A DNA stretch of 64,000 bases from Mycobacterium sp. IS-3022 (GTDB lineage: Bacteria > Actinomycetota > Actinomycetes > Mycobacteriales > Mycobacteriaceae): assembly GCF_001500065.1 (NCBI RefSeq), contig NZ_LQIN01000048.1, positions 62,001 to 126,000 of the forward strand. The letters are read 5' to 3'. Positions 26,086-35,009 of this stretch are shown one piece after another. Below the pieces are notes generated by a model. The model was not told the origin of the DNA, made no database searches, and was given only the letters and a program-made list of their open reading frames with translations. The translations under genes were made by a program, and so were the position numbers. Position 1 is the first letter of the stretch; every line of letters begins with the position of its first letter.

Positions 26086-26765
26086 GGTGCGGTGGCCGTG
26101 TCCGGTTCGCCGGGCAGCGCGTCGACCTCGATGCCCAACGGTGACTCCGTGCGCACCGACTCGTCGCGGATCAAGCCGCGCAACAGCGCCGTGCTGAACT
26201 CGACGGCGATCTCCTGCGCCGTGCGCCTACCGTGCGGCCGCAGCCAGCGATAGGCGCCCAAGGTCATCCCGATGTAGCCCAACGCCAGCACGTGGGAGTC
26301 GCAGTCGTGGAACTCTCCGCTGGCGATGCCACGGTCGATGACGTCGCGAACATGCTCGTAAACCTGGGTTTCCTTCTCGCGGATGTAGGCCACCTGGTCC
26401 TCGGTGAACCACTCGCTGATGTACGGGCCCTCCTGGAAGTACACCGCCGCGCGCTCGATGTCGCCGGCGATGCCGACCAGCAGCCGCCGGGTGAAGTGGT
26501 AGATCGTCTCGCGAGCCGACGCGGACGGATCGTCGTGCAGCGCGTCGACCGTGGAGTCGGCGGCGCCCTTGTAGATGTCGTAGAGGATCAGCGACTTGCT
26601 TGCGTAGTAGTGGTAGACCGTCGCCTTGTTCAGGCCGACCGCGTCGGCGACATCGTCCATCCGGGTGCCGTGGTAGCCGCGCGCGGCGAAGAGCTTGGTG
26701 GCGACGGCCAACAACTCATCGCGACGGGTCCTCCCGTTCGGGGGGACGGCTTCCGGAGAGGGCAT
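26082..26765 (-). CDS. TetR family regulator (Rv0158-like), in operon with the acyl-CoA dehydrogenase
   Basis: A 227-residue TetR protein. The N-terminal DNA-binding domain is at about 13-60 (RRDELLAVATKLFAARGYHG; DAVGLNKATVYHYYASK), followed by a long ligand domain of the fatty-acid/steroid-regulator type (RETIYHFTRRLLVGIAGDIE). It sits next to pntB as Rv0158 sits next to Rv0157. A CAACTGGTTGG dyad 45-55 bases upstream is a candidate autoregulatory operator. It probably represses itself and the downstream dehydrogenase and is released by an acyl-CoA. Confidence 0.88.
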   Translation of the reverse strand: MPSPEAVPPNGRTRRDELLAVATKLFAARGYHGTRMDDVADAVGLNKATVYHYYASKSLILYDIYKGAADSTVDALHDDPSASARETIYHFTRRLLVGIAGDIERAAVYFQEGPYISEWFTEDQVAYIREKETQVYEHVRDVIDRGIASGEFHDCDSHVLALGYIGMTLGAYRWLRPHGRRTAQEIAVEFSTALLRGLIRDESVRTESPLGIEVDALPGEPDTATAP

Positions 26766-26806
26766 GGCGACTCACTATATGCAGGGCCGAACGTCAGCCG
26801 GGCGTC

Positions 26807-26820
26807 AATCAACTGGTTGG
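26807..26820. promoter_or_regulatory. TetR-type operator candidate (AATCAACTGGTTGG)
   Basis: The site contains CAAC-TG-GTTG, perfect 4-base arms, and lies 42-55 bases before the TetR start in the divergent region shared with a 36-residue ORF. The 11-base string CAACTGGTTGG recurs exactly at 44691-44701, upstream of the aldehyde dehydrogenase operon. This suggests that one regulator, perhaps this TetR, controls both. Confidence 0.45.
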
Positions 26821-26902
26821 AAGTGTAGGTGTTGGGGGTGTCGCAGGCCGCATGCCGGGTCTAGACTTCGGGCATAACCAGCCGCACTCGAGAGGTGACC
26901 AC

Positions 26903-27013
26903 ATGGATCCGAACCCGGACTATGACGCGAGCGACGAGCTGGAATACGGGGTCAACTGGTTCGCCTGGATACTCCGCGGCGTCTACCCGCCACCCGCCTA
27001 CCCGCCGGTCTGA
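26903..27013 (+). CDS. 36-residue conserved-type small protein (Rv0157A-like position)
   Basis: MDPNPDYDASDELEYGVNWF begins a 36-residue protein that ends in a Pro/Tyr-rich tail (YPPPAYPPV). A GAGAGGTG stretch precedes the ATG at a suitable distance. Acidic head, short aromatic/hydrophobic centre (NWFAWILRGVY) and no known domain. M. tuberculosis also has a tiny gene (Rv0157A) between pntB and the TetR gene; equivalence is from position and size. It converges on pntB with an 8-base gap. Function unknown. Confidence 0.6.
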   Translation: MDPNPDYDASDELEYGVNWFAWILRGVYPPPAYPPV

Positions 27014-27021
27014 ACCGTCGA

Positions 27022-28455
27022 CTACAGCGCTTTGAGTTCCTCGATCACCGAGGTGACGGACTTCTTGGCGTCGCCGAACAGCATGGAGGTCTGGTCGAGG
27101 AAGAACAGCGGATTCTCGATGCCCGCATAACCGGCGTTCATCGACCGCTTGAGCACGATGACCGACCGCGATTCGTCGACGTTGAGGATCGGCATGCCGT
27201 GAATCGGAGAGCTCGGGTCGTTGCGCGCCGCGGGATTGGTGACGTCGTTGGCGCCGATGACGAGTGTGACGTCGGTGCGGCCGAACTCGCCGTTGATGTC
27301 GTCCATCTCCTTCATCGCGTCGTACTCGACGTCGGCCTCGGCCAGTAGCACGTTCATGTGCCCCGGCATGCGGCCCGCGACGGGATGGATGGCGTACTTC
27401 ACTTCCACGCCTTTGGATTCCAGCAGGTCGGCCATCTCCTTGACGGTGTGCTGGGCCTGCGCGACGGCCAGCCCGTAGCCGGGGACCACGATCACCTGGT
27501 TGGCGTAGGCCATCTGGATCGCGGCGTCCGCGGCGGAGGTGGATTTGACGGTCCCCTGGTCACCGTCCGGGCCGGCCACTGCGGCGCTGCCACCGCCGAA
27601 GGAGCCGAACACGATCGCCGGGATCGAGCGGTTCATCGCCACGGCCATCAGGTTGGTCAGGATCGAACCGGACGCGCCGACGATCATGCCCGCGACGATC
27701 ATCGCGGTGTTGTTCAACGCCAAACCGGCTGCCGCGGCTGATAATCCGGTCAACGCGTTGAGCAGTGAGATGACGACCGGCATGTCGGCGCCGCCGATCG
27801 GGAACACCACGAACAGGCCCATCAGGCCGGCCAGCGCGAGCACCAGCATGATCGTCCAACCCGGGCTGCCTGCACCGGCGTTGAGCCCGATGTAGATCGC
27901 CGCGGCGGTCGCGCCCAGCAGAAGCAGCACGTTTGCGGCCTGAAACAGCTTGGCGGAGGCGACAAGTCGCTTCTCGACGTTCTTGGGAATCGACTCCTGC
28001 AGTTTGAGGAACGCCACCAACGAGCCCCAGAACGACACCGAACCGATGATCGCGGCGAACAGTGAGCCGGCCACCAACGCGACGGTCGGGTGCTGATCGG
28101 GCGTGAAGTGCGCGAAGCCGTCTGTCTCGATGAACTCCGACCACGCGATCAATGCGACGGTGCCGCCGCCGACGCCGTTGAACAGCGCGACCAACTGCGG
28201 CATCGCGGTCATCTTGGTCTTCTTGGCCGGCGGCACACCGAGAATCACGCCCAGCGCCAGTCCGGCGACGATGAGGATCCAGTTGATCGACGCGGTGTCG
28301 CGCACCTTGATCAGCGTCGCAACCACGGCGATGGCCATACCGGTGGCCGCGATCCAGTTGCCGCGCACCGCGGTCTTCGGTCCGGTCAGTCCGGACAGCC
28401 CGAGGATGAACAGCGAGAACGCGAGGATGTAGAGAACGGTGACGAGGTAGTTCAC
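27022..28455 (-). CDS. pntB: NAD(P) transhydrogenase subunit beta
   Basis: A 477-residue membrane protein with about nine transmembrane helices, followed by the NADP-binding dIII domain (VIVVPGYGLAVAQAQH; YAIHPVAGRMPGHMNVLLAEA; VLVIGANDVTNPAA-type segment; KRSMNAGYAGIENPLF). With PntAa and PntAb it uses the proton gradient to move hydride from NADH to NADP, supplying NADPH for biosynthesis and redox defence. The GTG start overlaps the pntAb stop (GTGA). Confidence 0.95.
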   Translation of the reverse strand: MNYLVTVLYILAFSLFILGLSGLTGPKTAVRGNWIAATGMAIAVVATLIKVRDTASINWILIVAGLALGVILGVPPAKKTKMTAMPQLVALFNGVGGGTVALIAWSEFIETDGFAHFTPDQHPTVALVAGSLFAAIIGSVSFWGSLVAFLKLQESIPKNVEKRLVASAKLFQAANVLLLLGATAAAIYIGLNAGAGSPGWTIMLVLALAGLMGLFVVFPIGGADMPVVISLLNALTGLSAAAAGLALNNTAMIVAGMIVGASGSILTNLMAVAMNRSIPAIVFGSFGGGSAAVAGPDGDQGTVKSTSAADAAIQMAYANQVIVVPGYGLAVAQAQHTVKEMADLLESKGVEVKYAIHPVAGRMPGHMNVLLAEADVEYDAMKEMDDINGEFGRTDVTLVIGANDVTNPAARNDPSSPIHGMPILNVDESRSVIVLKRSMNAGYAGIENPLFFLDQTSMLFGDAKKSVTSVIEELKAL

Positions 28456-28778
28456 TTGTCGGCCGCCTCAACAGCTTTGGGTTCCGGCCTGCGGGACTTG
28501 AACATCCCGAGCATCCGGTCCGTCACCAGGAATCCGCCGATCACGTTGAGGGTGCCGAAGATCAGCGCGACGAACGCGATGGTCCGAACCCCCCAGTGCG
28601 CGTCGGCGGGCAGATCGCCCAGCACGATCAGCGCGCCGAGCACCACGATGCCGTGGATGGCGTTGGTGCCCGACATCAGCGGCGTGTGCAAGGTGTTGGG
28701 CACTTTGGAGATGACGGCGAACCCGACGAACCCGGCGAGCACCAGGATCGCGAGGTTGGCCAGCAAGTGGTCGTACAT
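28452..28778 (-). CDS. pntAb: NAD(P) transhydrogenase subunit alpha part 2
   Basis: A 108-residue membrane protein with three transmembrane helices (FVGFAVISKVPNTLHTPLMS; AIHGIVVLGAL; IAFVALIFGTLNVIGGFLV). It forms the first part of the proton channel domain of the transhydrogenase. It is a separate gene rather than fused to PntAa, as in other mycobacteria. It starts immediately after the pntAa stop codon. Confidence 0.95.
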   Translation of the reverse strand: MYDHLLANLAILVLAGFVGFAVISKVPNTLHTPLMSGTNAIHGIVVLGALIVLGDLPADAHWGVRTIAFVALIFGTLNVIGGFLVTDRMLGMFKSRRPEPKAVEAADK

Positions 28779-29891
28779 CTATGCCTTCCGGGTGACGCAG
28801 GAGGCCGCCACGACCTCGTCGTCGAAATCGGGTGCCAACGCACCATCGGTGATCAACAGTTCCAGCAGCGAGGTCAAGTTCTTCGAGTAGAGCTCGCTGG
28901 CGTGCTCGGGCATTGTCGCCGGCAGATTCAGCGGCGAGGCGATGGTGACGCCGTGGCGGACCACCGTCTGGCCGGGCTCGGTGAGCTCACAGTTGCCGCC
29001 GGTCTCACCCGCGAGGTCGACGACCACACTGCCCGGCTTCATGCCCTCGACCGCGGCGGCCGTCACCAACCGCGGCGCCGGGCGCCCGGGCACCAGCGCG
29101 GTGGTGATCACGACGTCGAACCCGGTGATCGCCCGCTCCAGCTCCTTCTGCTGCTGGGCGCGCTCCTCCTCGGACAACTCCCGGGCGTAGCCACCCTCGC
29201 CGGCGGCTTCGATGCCCAGCTCGAGCCACTGCGCGCCGACCGAACGGACCTGATCGGCCACCTCCGGGCGCACGTCGTAGCCGGTGGTGCGCGCCCCGAG
29301 TCGCTTGGCGGTGGCCAACGCCTGCAGCCCCGCCACCCCGACACCGAGCACCAGCACCGACGCCGGCTTCACGGTGCCCGCGGCCGTCGTCAGCATCGGG
29401 AAGAAGCGCGTCGACTCCGACGCCGCGAGCAGCACCGCCTTGTAACCCGCGACGTTGGCTTGCGAGGACAGCGCATCCATCACCTGGGCGCGCGAGATGC
29501 GCGGGATCGCCTCTACGGCGAACGCTTGCACGCCTGCGGCCTTCAGCGCGGCGATCTGGTTGTCTTCGTTGCGTGGGGCGAGGAAGCCGATCAGCGTCTG
29601 GCCGGAGTTGAGCTTGCCCACCTCGTCCGCGGTCGGGGGCGCCACCTTCACCACCACGTCTGCGGCCCAGGCGTCGCCGATGGTCGCACCCGCGTCGGTG
29701 TAGAGGTCGTCGGGGAGAAGGGCCCGCTCGCCCGCGCCGGATTCCACGACGACGGCCACACCGCTGTTCACCAGCGACGCGACCGCCTTCGGCACCAGCG
29801 CGACGCGGCGCTCGTCGGAGCCGGATTCGCGCACCACCCCGACCGTCGGGGCCGCCCGACCGGCGACGTCCGCATCCGTCGTCTGCGTCAT
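28779..29891 (-). CDS. pntAa: NAD(P) transhydrogenase subunit alpha part 1
   Basis: A 370-residue soluble NAD-binding subunit of the alanine dehydrogenase/PNT family. It has the N-terminal domain (GVVRESGSDERRVALVP), the Rossmann segment VLVLGVGVAGLQALATAKRLGA and the mobile-loop region around GYDVRPEV; PGSVVVDLAGETGGNCE follows. ATG at 29891 (MTQTTDAD) is chosen; the open frame upstream to 30119 has no family sequence and runs into the divergent DUF4436 gene. First gene of pntAa-pntAb-pntB. Confidence 0.95.
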   Translation of the reverse strand: MTQTTDADVAGRAAPTVGVVRESGSDERRVALVPKAVASLVNSGVAVVVESGAGERALLPDDLYTDAGATIGDAWAADVVVKVAPPTADEVGKLNSGQTLIGFLAPRNEDNQIAALKAAGVQAFAVEAIPRISRAQVMDALSSQANVAGYKAVLLAASESTRFFPMLTTAAGTVKPASVLVLGVGVAGLQALATAKRLGARTTGYDVRPEVADQVRSVGAQWLELGIEAAGEGGYARELSEEERAQQQKELERAITGFDVVITTALVPGRPAPRLVTAAAVEGMKPGSVVVDLAGETGGNCELTEPGQTVVRHGVTIASPLNLPATMPEHASELYSKNLTSLLELLITDGALAPDFDDEVVAASCVTRKA

Positions 29892-30005
29892 GACGGAACA
29901 CCTTAACCGCAACCGCTGGTCACAGCTAAATCGGTACGGACCGTCGCGGATTTCTTCTCGGCAAGGCGCGGCGGTTGAACCCCTGGTGGAACTAGCATCC
30001 CGTCC

Positions 30006-30902
30006 GTGCCACAAGACGAGCCGCCGAAAACTCGCGGTAGCACGCGTGGCCGGCTGGCCGGTATCGGCACAGTGCTGATCATTCTCGTGGTCTACGCCGG
30101 ATCGTTGGTGGGCTATCACTACGTCTCAGGTTCGGCCCGGTCGTTGGGCCCAGCGGACCTGGGCGAGGACAGCGACACGATCGTGCAGGTGACCCTGGGG
30201 GCGCTTCGCACCGTCGGTAACGAGTTGGACGTCAAAGTCGTCGTCTTCCCCTCCGAGGACCACATGAACACCGACCTCAATGTGGTCAACACCGATATCG
30301 CGGTGCGGCTGTTCATGAACGAGGTCAATCTCGGCATCGATGACCTGAAGACGCCGAAGGGTCAGTTGCCTGCCCAGGTCAGCACGACGATCACCGCCAC
30401 CGGTGACCCGGACAAGTGGCCGTTCGACTCGTACACGGTCGGGGCGCTCGGCGCCGACCTGATCGTCGGGACCGGTGACGACCGCCAGTTCGAACCCGCC
30501 CGGGTGGTGGTGACCGGCGGCCTCGACGGCTGGGACATCACCAGCACGCGCAGCGGCCCGGCCACCCAGTCGGCCGGCGACGGCGACTACGAGACGGTGA
30601 CGTTGACTCGGGCGCGGGGCCCGCTCGCTTTCGATGTCGGCCTGTGCCTGGTGCTCATCACCCTGCCCGCGCTGGCGCTGTTCGTCTCGATCGAGATGCT
30701 GCGCGGCCGCAAGAACTTCCTTCCGCCGTTCGGTACCTGGTATGCCGCGAGCTTGTTCGCGATCATTCCGATCCGGAATTTCATGCCCGGCGCACCGCCG
30801 CCCGGCGCATGGATCGACCAGATCCTCGTGTTGTGGGTGCTGCTCGCATTGACCGGGGCGATGGTCTTGTACTTCACCGCCTGGTGGAAGCGCAGCGACT
30901 GA
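30006..30902 (+). CDS. DUF4436 membrane protein
   Basis: A 298-residue GTG-started protein. One N-terminal transmembrane helix (TVLIILVVYAGSLVGYHY), an extracytoplasmic domain of about 170 residues (WPFDSYTVGALGADLIVG) and three C-terminal membrane helices follow. This is the DUF4436 layout, common in mycobacteria, with no known function. It is divergent from pntAa across 114 bases, in which I see no clear operator. Confidence 0.8.
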   Translation: MPQDEPPKTRGSTRGRLAGIGTVLIILVVYAGSLVGYHYVSGSARSLGPADLGEDSDTIVQVTLGALRTVGNELDVKVVVFPSEDHMNTDLNVVNTDIAVRLFMNEVNLGIDDLKTPKGQLPAQVSTTITATGDPDKWPFDSYTVGALGADLIVGTGDDRQFEPARVVVTGGLDGWDITSTRSGPATQSAGDGDYETVTLTRARGPLAFDVGLCLVLITLPALALFVSIEMLRGRKNFLPPFGTWYAASLFAIIPIRNFMPGAPPPGAWIDQILVLWVLLALTGAMVLYFTAWWKRSD

Positions 30903-30951
30903 CCATTACTTTGATGGTTAGTTGACCAGCACCACCACGGGAGGCCATCGG

Positions 30952-32094
30952 ATGGCTGTCGACCGGCTGCTACCCACCCGGGACGCCGAAGACCTGATCG
31001 CGCTCACCCGCGACGTCGCCGACAAGGTGCTCGACCCGATCGTCGACGACCACGAGAAGGCCGAGCGCTATCCCGAAGGTGTGATGGCGCAGTTGGGCGC
31101 GGCCGGATTGCTGAGCCTGCCGCAGCCCGAGGAGTGGGGCGGCGGCGGCCAACCTTTCGAGGTCTATCTGCAGGTACTCGAGGAACTGGCGGCGCGCTGG
31201 GCGGCGGTCGCGGTGGCGGTCAGCGTGCACAGCCTGTCGTCGCATCCGCTGCTGGTGTTCGGCACCGACGAGCAGAAGCAGCGGTGGCTGCCGGGGATGC
31301 TGTCGGGCGAGCAGATCGGCGCCTACAGCTTGTCGGAACCGCAGGCCGGATCGGACGCCGCGGCGCTGCGGTGCGCGGCGACCAAGGCCGAGGGCGGCGG
31401 TTATGTGCTCAACGGCTCGAAGTCCTGGATCACCCACGGCGGGCGCGCCGACTTCTACACGCTGTTCGCGCGGACGGGCGAAGGCTCCCGCGGGATTTCG
31501 TGCTTCCTGGTGCCCGGCGATCTTCCGGGCCTGAGCTTCGGCAAGCCCGAGGAGAAGATGGGCCTACACGCGATCCCGACCACTTCGGCGTTCTACGAGG
31601 ATGCCCACCTGGAGGCTGACCGGCTGATCGGCGCAGAGGGCCAGGGTCTGCAGATCGCTTTCTCCGCACTGGATTCGGGGCGGTTGGGCATCGCCGCGGT
31701 CGCCACCGGCTTGGCGCAGGCCGCGCTCGACGAGGCCGTCGCCTACGCCAACGAACGAACCACGTTCGGCCGCAAGATCATCGACCATCAGGGGCTGGGG
31801 TTCCTGCTGGCCGACATGGCGGCTGCGGTGGGCAGTGCGCGCGCGACGTACCTGGACGCCGCCCGGCGGCGCGATGCCGGGCGGGCCTACTCGCAAGAGG
31901 CCAGCGTGGCCAAGCTGGTGGCGACCGACGCCGCGATGAAGGTCACCACCGACGCGGTCCAAGTGTTCGGCGGCGCCGGCTACACCCGCGACTATCGCGT
32001 CGAGCGGTACATGCGCGAAGCCAAGATCACCCAGATCTTCGAGGGCACCAACCAGATTCAGCGCCTCGTCATCGCCCGCGGGCTTACTCCCTGA
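30952..32094 (+). CDS. Acyl-CoA dehydrogenase (short, about 380-residue form)
   Basis: A 380-residue protein starting MAVDRLLPTRDAE with GGGAGG 8 bases upstream. Typical ACAD motifs: YSLSEPQAGSDAAAL (flavin/substrate), KSWITHGGRADF, YANERTTFGRKIIDHQG, FGGAGYTRDYRVERYMREAK and IFEGTNQIQR, containing the catalytic Glu. It should oxidise short- or branched-chain acyl-CoA with electrons passed to ETF. It lies 49 bases after the DUF4436 gene, perhaps with its own promoter. Confidence 0.9.
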   Translation: MAVDRLLPTRDAEDLIALTRDVADKVLDPIVDDHEKAERYPEGVMAQLGAAGLLSLPQPEEWGGGGQPFEVYLQVLEELAARWAAVAVAVSVHSLSSHPLLVFGTDEQKQRWLPGMLSGEQIGAYSLSEPQAGSDAAALRCAATKAEGGGYVLNGSKSWITHGGRADFYTLFARTGEGSRGISCFLVPGDLPGLSFGKPEEKMGLHAIPTTSAFYEDAHLEADRLIGAEGQGLQIAFSALDSGRLGIAAVATGLAQAALDEAVAYANERTTFGRKIIDHQGLGFLLADMAAAVGSARATYLDAARRRDAGRAYSQEASVAKLVATDAAMKVTTDAVQVFGGAGYTRDYRVERYMREAKITQIFEGTNQIQRLVIARGLTP

Positions 32095-32129
32095 GCGCGT
32101 GAAGGGCCCCGCGAACAGTCGCAAAGTGC

Positions 32130-32152
32130 CCTAAAAACCCGTCGAATCGGGG
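32130..32152 (-). terminator. Possible intrinsic terminator after the sensor kinase
   Basis: On the minus strand a short stem CCCG-(6)-CGGG is followed directly by TTTTTA, just downstream of the kinase stop. A longer imperfect pairing of AAGTGCCC with GGGCATTT surrounds it and would serve the convergent acyl-CoA dehydrogenase gene as well. The stem is short, so confidence is moderate. Confidence 0.4.
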
Positions 32153-32156
32153 CATT

Positions 32157-33341
32157 TCACGTCTGCTCGCCGGATGGGGGTGAGGTGACCGTGACCTGGG
32201 TGCCGTGGCCGGGCACGGAATTGATCCGCATCCACCCGCCCATCGCGTCGAACCGCGCCAGCAGTGAACCCAAGCCAATGTGGCCGTCGGCGACGTACTG
32301 CTCGACGCTCGCGGGGTCGAACCCCGTACCGTCATCGGCGACGGTCAGCACGATCCGGTCGCCTCGGCGCAACAGCGCGACCCGCACCACCGTCGCGCCG
32401 GCGTGCTTGTGGATGTTGGCGAGCAGTTCCCGCGCCGCCCGGTAGAGCAACTGCTGCGACTCCGGCTTGCCGACATCGTCGAGATCCGCCTCGATCACGT
32501 AGTCGCCACGAGACTCGAACTGGCGCAACAGCTCCCGTATCGCGGGCATCAGACCGAGCTGGGCGAGCACCTGCGGATGCAGTTCGGTCACGGTCGAGCG
32601 CAGTGCCGCCGCAGTCTGCTGCAGCGCGCTGTGCACCGTGTCGAGCGCGGGGTCGTCGGCGCGTTCCCGGACCTCGTCGAGGTCGAGACGCGCGGCCAGC
32701 AGCGTCTGCAGCGGTCCGTCGTGCAGGTGCTCGGCGACCTCCCGGTTGTGCCGCTCATCGGCCTGCATCGCCTCGGACACCAGTTGGCGCCGCACATCCT
32801 GCAGTTTGATCACGCGGGCCTGTCGGCGCACCAGCACCACGCACAGCGCAGTCGTCGCCACCGCGGACCACAGCAGGAATCCGAACTGCGTGTAGACGAC
32901 GTCCGGCAGGCCGACCGAGTCGTCGCGCCTGGAATACACGATCCACACCGCCAGATAGCCCAGCGCGGTGCCGATTCCGAGCAGTGCGGTCAGCGTCGGG
33001 CGGTCCTGGAACGCAACCGCGATCGGTAGCAGGAAAAACACCGGAAGCAGCGCCGCGGTGGCCCCGCCGGACACCAGACACAACACCACGACGACGAGCA
33101 CGTCGACACCGGTGGACGCCCAGTTCGCCCACCGGGGCACCGGGCCGCGCAGGATCACGACCAGCCACAGCACGGCCGCGGCCGCCCACACCCCGAGCAC
33201 CACGGCGTAGACACCGGGCAGCCAGTGGTCGACCTCCCAGATCCACACCAACACGGCGACCAGCGCGATCAGTGGCAGCCGCAGAACCGCGGTGACGCGC
33301 ACGGGTTCGGCGGTGAAGAAGTTCGCGATCCGGTCCAGCAC
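32157..33341 (-). CDS. NarL-type sensor histidine kinase
   Basis: A 394-residue GTG-started protein with six N-terminal membrane helices in three pairs and little extracellular sequence, suggesting it senses within or at the membrane. The HisKA_3 dimerisation domain carries His207 in EHLHDGPLQ. The HATPase domain (LLYRAARELLANIHKHAGAT; ADDGTGFD; GHIGLGSLLARF) completes it. It lies 6 bases downstream of the response regulator gene, which is frameshifted here, so the pair may not signal. The stimulus is unknown. Confidence 0.88.
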   Translation of the reverse strand: MLDRIANFFTAEPVRVTAVLRLPLIALVAVLVWIWEVDHWLPGVYAVVLGVWAAAAVLWLVVILRGPVPRWANWASTGVDVLVVVVLCLVSGGATAALLPVFFLLPIAVAFQDRPTLTALLGIGTALGYLAVWIVYSRRDDSVGLPDVVYTQFGFLLWSAVATTALCVVLVRRQARVIKLQDVRRQLVSEAMQADERHNREVAEHLHDGPLQTLLAARLDLDEVRERADDPALDTVHSALQQTAAALRSTVTELHPQVLAQLGLMPAIRELLRQFESRGDYVIEADLDDVGKPESQQLLYRAARELLANIHKHAGATVVRVALLRRGDRIVLTVADDGTGFDPASVEQYVADGHIGLGSLLARFDAMGGWMRINSVPGHGTQVTVTSPPSGEQT

Positions 33342-33347
33342 GACGCG

Positions 33348-33999
33348 TCAGTCCAGCAGCTTGCGGCGCATCGCCTCGGCGACCGCGGCACCGCGGTCGT
33401 TGACCCCGAGCTTCTCGTAGAGCCGCTGCACGTGGGTCTTCACCGTCGACGGCGCCAAAAACAGCTGCTTGGCCATCGCGGGGATGCTGCTGCCCGAGGC
33501 AATCAGGCGGAGCACTTCGCGTTCGCGCGGGCTGAGCACCGGGCCTTCGGGCTCGGCGCGCTTGCGGATCTCGCCGGCCAACCCCCCGGCCAGGCTCGGT
33601 GCGACGACGTCTCGGCCCTTGGCGCAGTCGAGCACCGCGGCGACAAGTTCCGAACGGGTGGACTGCCTTGGGCAGGAATCCCGCCGCGCCGTTCTGCAGC
33701 GCCTGGTAGACGATCGCGGACTCGTCGTGGGCGGAGACCAGCAGCACTCGGGTGGGCAGTTCGTCGCGCAGGACGGCGGCGGCCACCTCGGCGCCGTCCA
33801 TACCGGGCATCCGGTAGTCCAGCAGCGCCACCGCCGGCGTATGCGATCGAATCGCCTCGAGGGCGGCTGTTCCGTCGTCGGCCTCGGCCACCACCTCGAT
33901 CTGACCGCTGGAGATCAGCGCACGGACCACGCCGTCGCGGAACATCGGGTGGTCATCGCCCACCACCACCCGGACCTTGTCACCGGTCGTGCCGCTCAC
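33348..33999 (-). pseudogene. NarL/LuxR-type response regulator disrupted by a one-base frameshift
   Basis: From GTG 33999 the receiver domain is intact (VVVGDDHPMFRDGVV; phospho-acceptor Asp61 in ALLDYRMPGMDG; NGAAGFLPK). At about 33665 one extra base shifts the frame. The continuation of the protein is in another frame (TRSELV, then LDCAKGRD...), with a complete LuxR helix-turn-helix (LSPREREVLRLIASGSS; APSTVKTHVQRLYEKLG) to the stop at 33348. Total length 652 bases is one more than a multiple of three. Removing the G at 33665 (plus strand) restores PK-E-STRSELV. This is a real mutation or a sequencing error. It is the partner of the kinase downstream. Confidence 0.85.
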
Positions 34000-34175
34000 C
34001 ACGCAGTCAGCTTGGCACAGCAGCGCGCCCGCTTCCTCCGATTGGCGGACACACGATTCATCCGCACCGTCCTCCGGTCGCCCGACATACGGCTGCTGCG
34101 GGCTGCACCATGCTTGGGCCATCGCCGGAACAACCCGGTGTCAGGCCCGAAATCACACGCACACAGAGGATCACG

Positions 34176-34418
34176 ATGAACACCACCGCAACTCGCCGCG
34201 TCGCCCGGCTCTTCGCGCTGACGGCCGTCTTCGCCGGAATCGTCGCGGGCGCACTGGCCGTCGCGGGTGCCGCCAGCGCGGGCACCTACTCGCACGACAT
34301 GACGCCCCAGCCCACCACGACCGCACCTGCACCCGTCACAGCACACCCGGCGCCGGGTGCCCATCCGCACCATGGCATCCCGCATCTGACGTACGTGCAG
34401 CCCGACTACCACCGCTGA
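34176..34418 (+). CDS. Small secreted His/Pro-rich protein
   Basis: An 80-residue protein with a clear signal peptide (RRVARLFALTAVFAGIVAGA, cleavage after AASA). The mature peptide of about 45 residues is rich in Pro, Thr and His (HPAPGAHPHHGIPH). No known domain. The histidine clusters could bind metal, but that is inference. A strong hairpin terminator follows the stop. The upstream 176 bases are shared divergently with the response regulator. Confidence 0.7.
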   Translation: MNTTATRRVARLFALTAVFAGIVAGALAVAGAASAGTYSHDMTPQPTTTAPAPVTAHPAPGAHPHHGIPHLTYVQPDYHR

Positions 34419-34429
34419 GACGCACGCAA

Positions 34430-34461
34430 AAGGCGGGGACACCATCGGGTGTCCCCGCCTT
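34430..34461. terminator. Perfect 14-base hairpin, bidirectional terminator
   Basis: AAGGCGGGGACACC at 34430-34443 and its exact complement GGTGTCCCCGCCTT at 34448-34461, with loop ATCG. It lies between the stops of the convergent small secreted gene and ahpD, and can serve both. Confidence 0.8.
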
Positions 34462-34473
34462 CGCGGTTCAGAG

Positions 34474-35007
34474 CTAGACGCCGGCGAGTACGTCGGCCGT
34501 CTGCAGCGCCTGGGCGACGCCCGAGACGATCGACGCCAGCCGGATCGCTTCGAAGATCGCCGGCCGCGCCACATCCGCGTCCCGGAGGGTCTTCTCGTGC
34601 GCTGCGAGGCAGTGTCCGCATCCGTTGATCGCCGAGACCGCCAGCGACCACAGCTCGAAATCCTCTTTCGGGACACCGGGATTGCCGATGATGTTCATCC
34701 GCAGGCCGGCCCGTAGGTCGTCGTAAGCGCCGTCGAGTTGGCCCTTCGTGCGGTAGAACACGTTGTTCATGCCCATGATCGCGGCCGCGCCCAGCGCGGC
34801 GTTGTAGGCCTCCTGGCTGAGGATGTCCAGTGCGTCCTCGGCGATCTCGCGCAGCAGCCGCTGCGACTTGGTCGCGGCGGCCGTCGCCACCAAGGCACCC
34901 CACAGCTGCTGTTCGGACAGCTCGGTGGTCTTGACGATGCTGCCCAGGTTGAGCTTCAGGTCCTTGGCGTACTCGGGCAGCGCGTCCTTGATGTTGTCGA
35001 TGCTCAC
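34474..35007 (-). CDS. ahpD: Alkyl hydroperoxide reductase AhpD
   Basis: A 177-residue protein with the catalytic pair Cys130-Cys133 (INGCGHCLAAHE) and the neighbouring His137. The region AALGAAAIMGMNNVFYR matches the mycobacterial protein. The start VSIDNIK at 35007 matches the M. tuberculosis MSIEKLK start; a GTG two codons earlier forms a GTGA overlap with ahpC. AhpD passes electrons from lipoamide carriers (DlaT/Lpd) to AhpC for peroxide and peroxynitrite reduction. Confidence 0.95.
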   Translation of the reverse strand: MSIDNIKDALPEYAKDLKLNLGSIVKTTELSEQQLWGALVATAAATKSQRLLREIAEDALDILSQEAYNAALGAAAIMGMNNVFYRTKGQLDGAYDDLRAGLRMNIIGNPGVPKEDFELWSLAVSAINGCGHCLAAHEKTLRDADVARPAIFEAIRLASIVSGVAQALQTADVLAGV

Positions 35008-35009
35008 GG

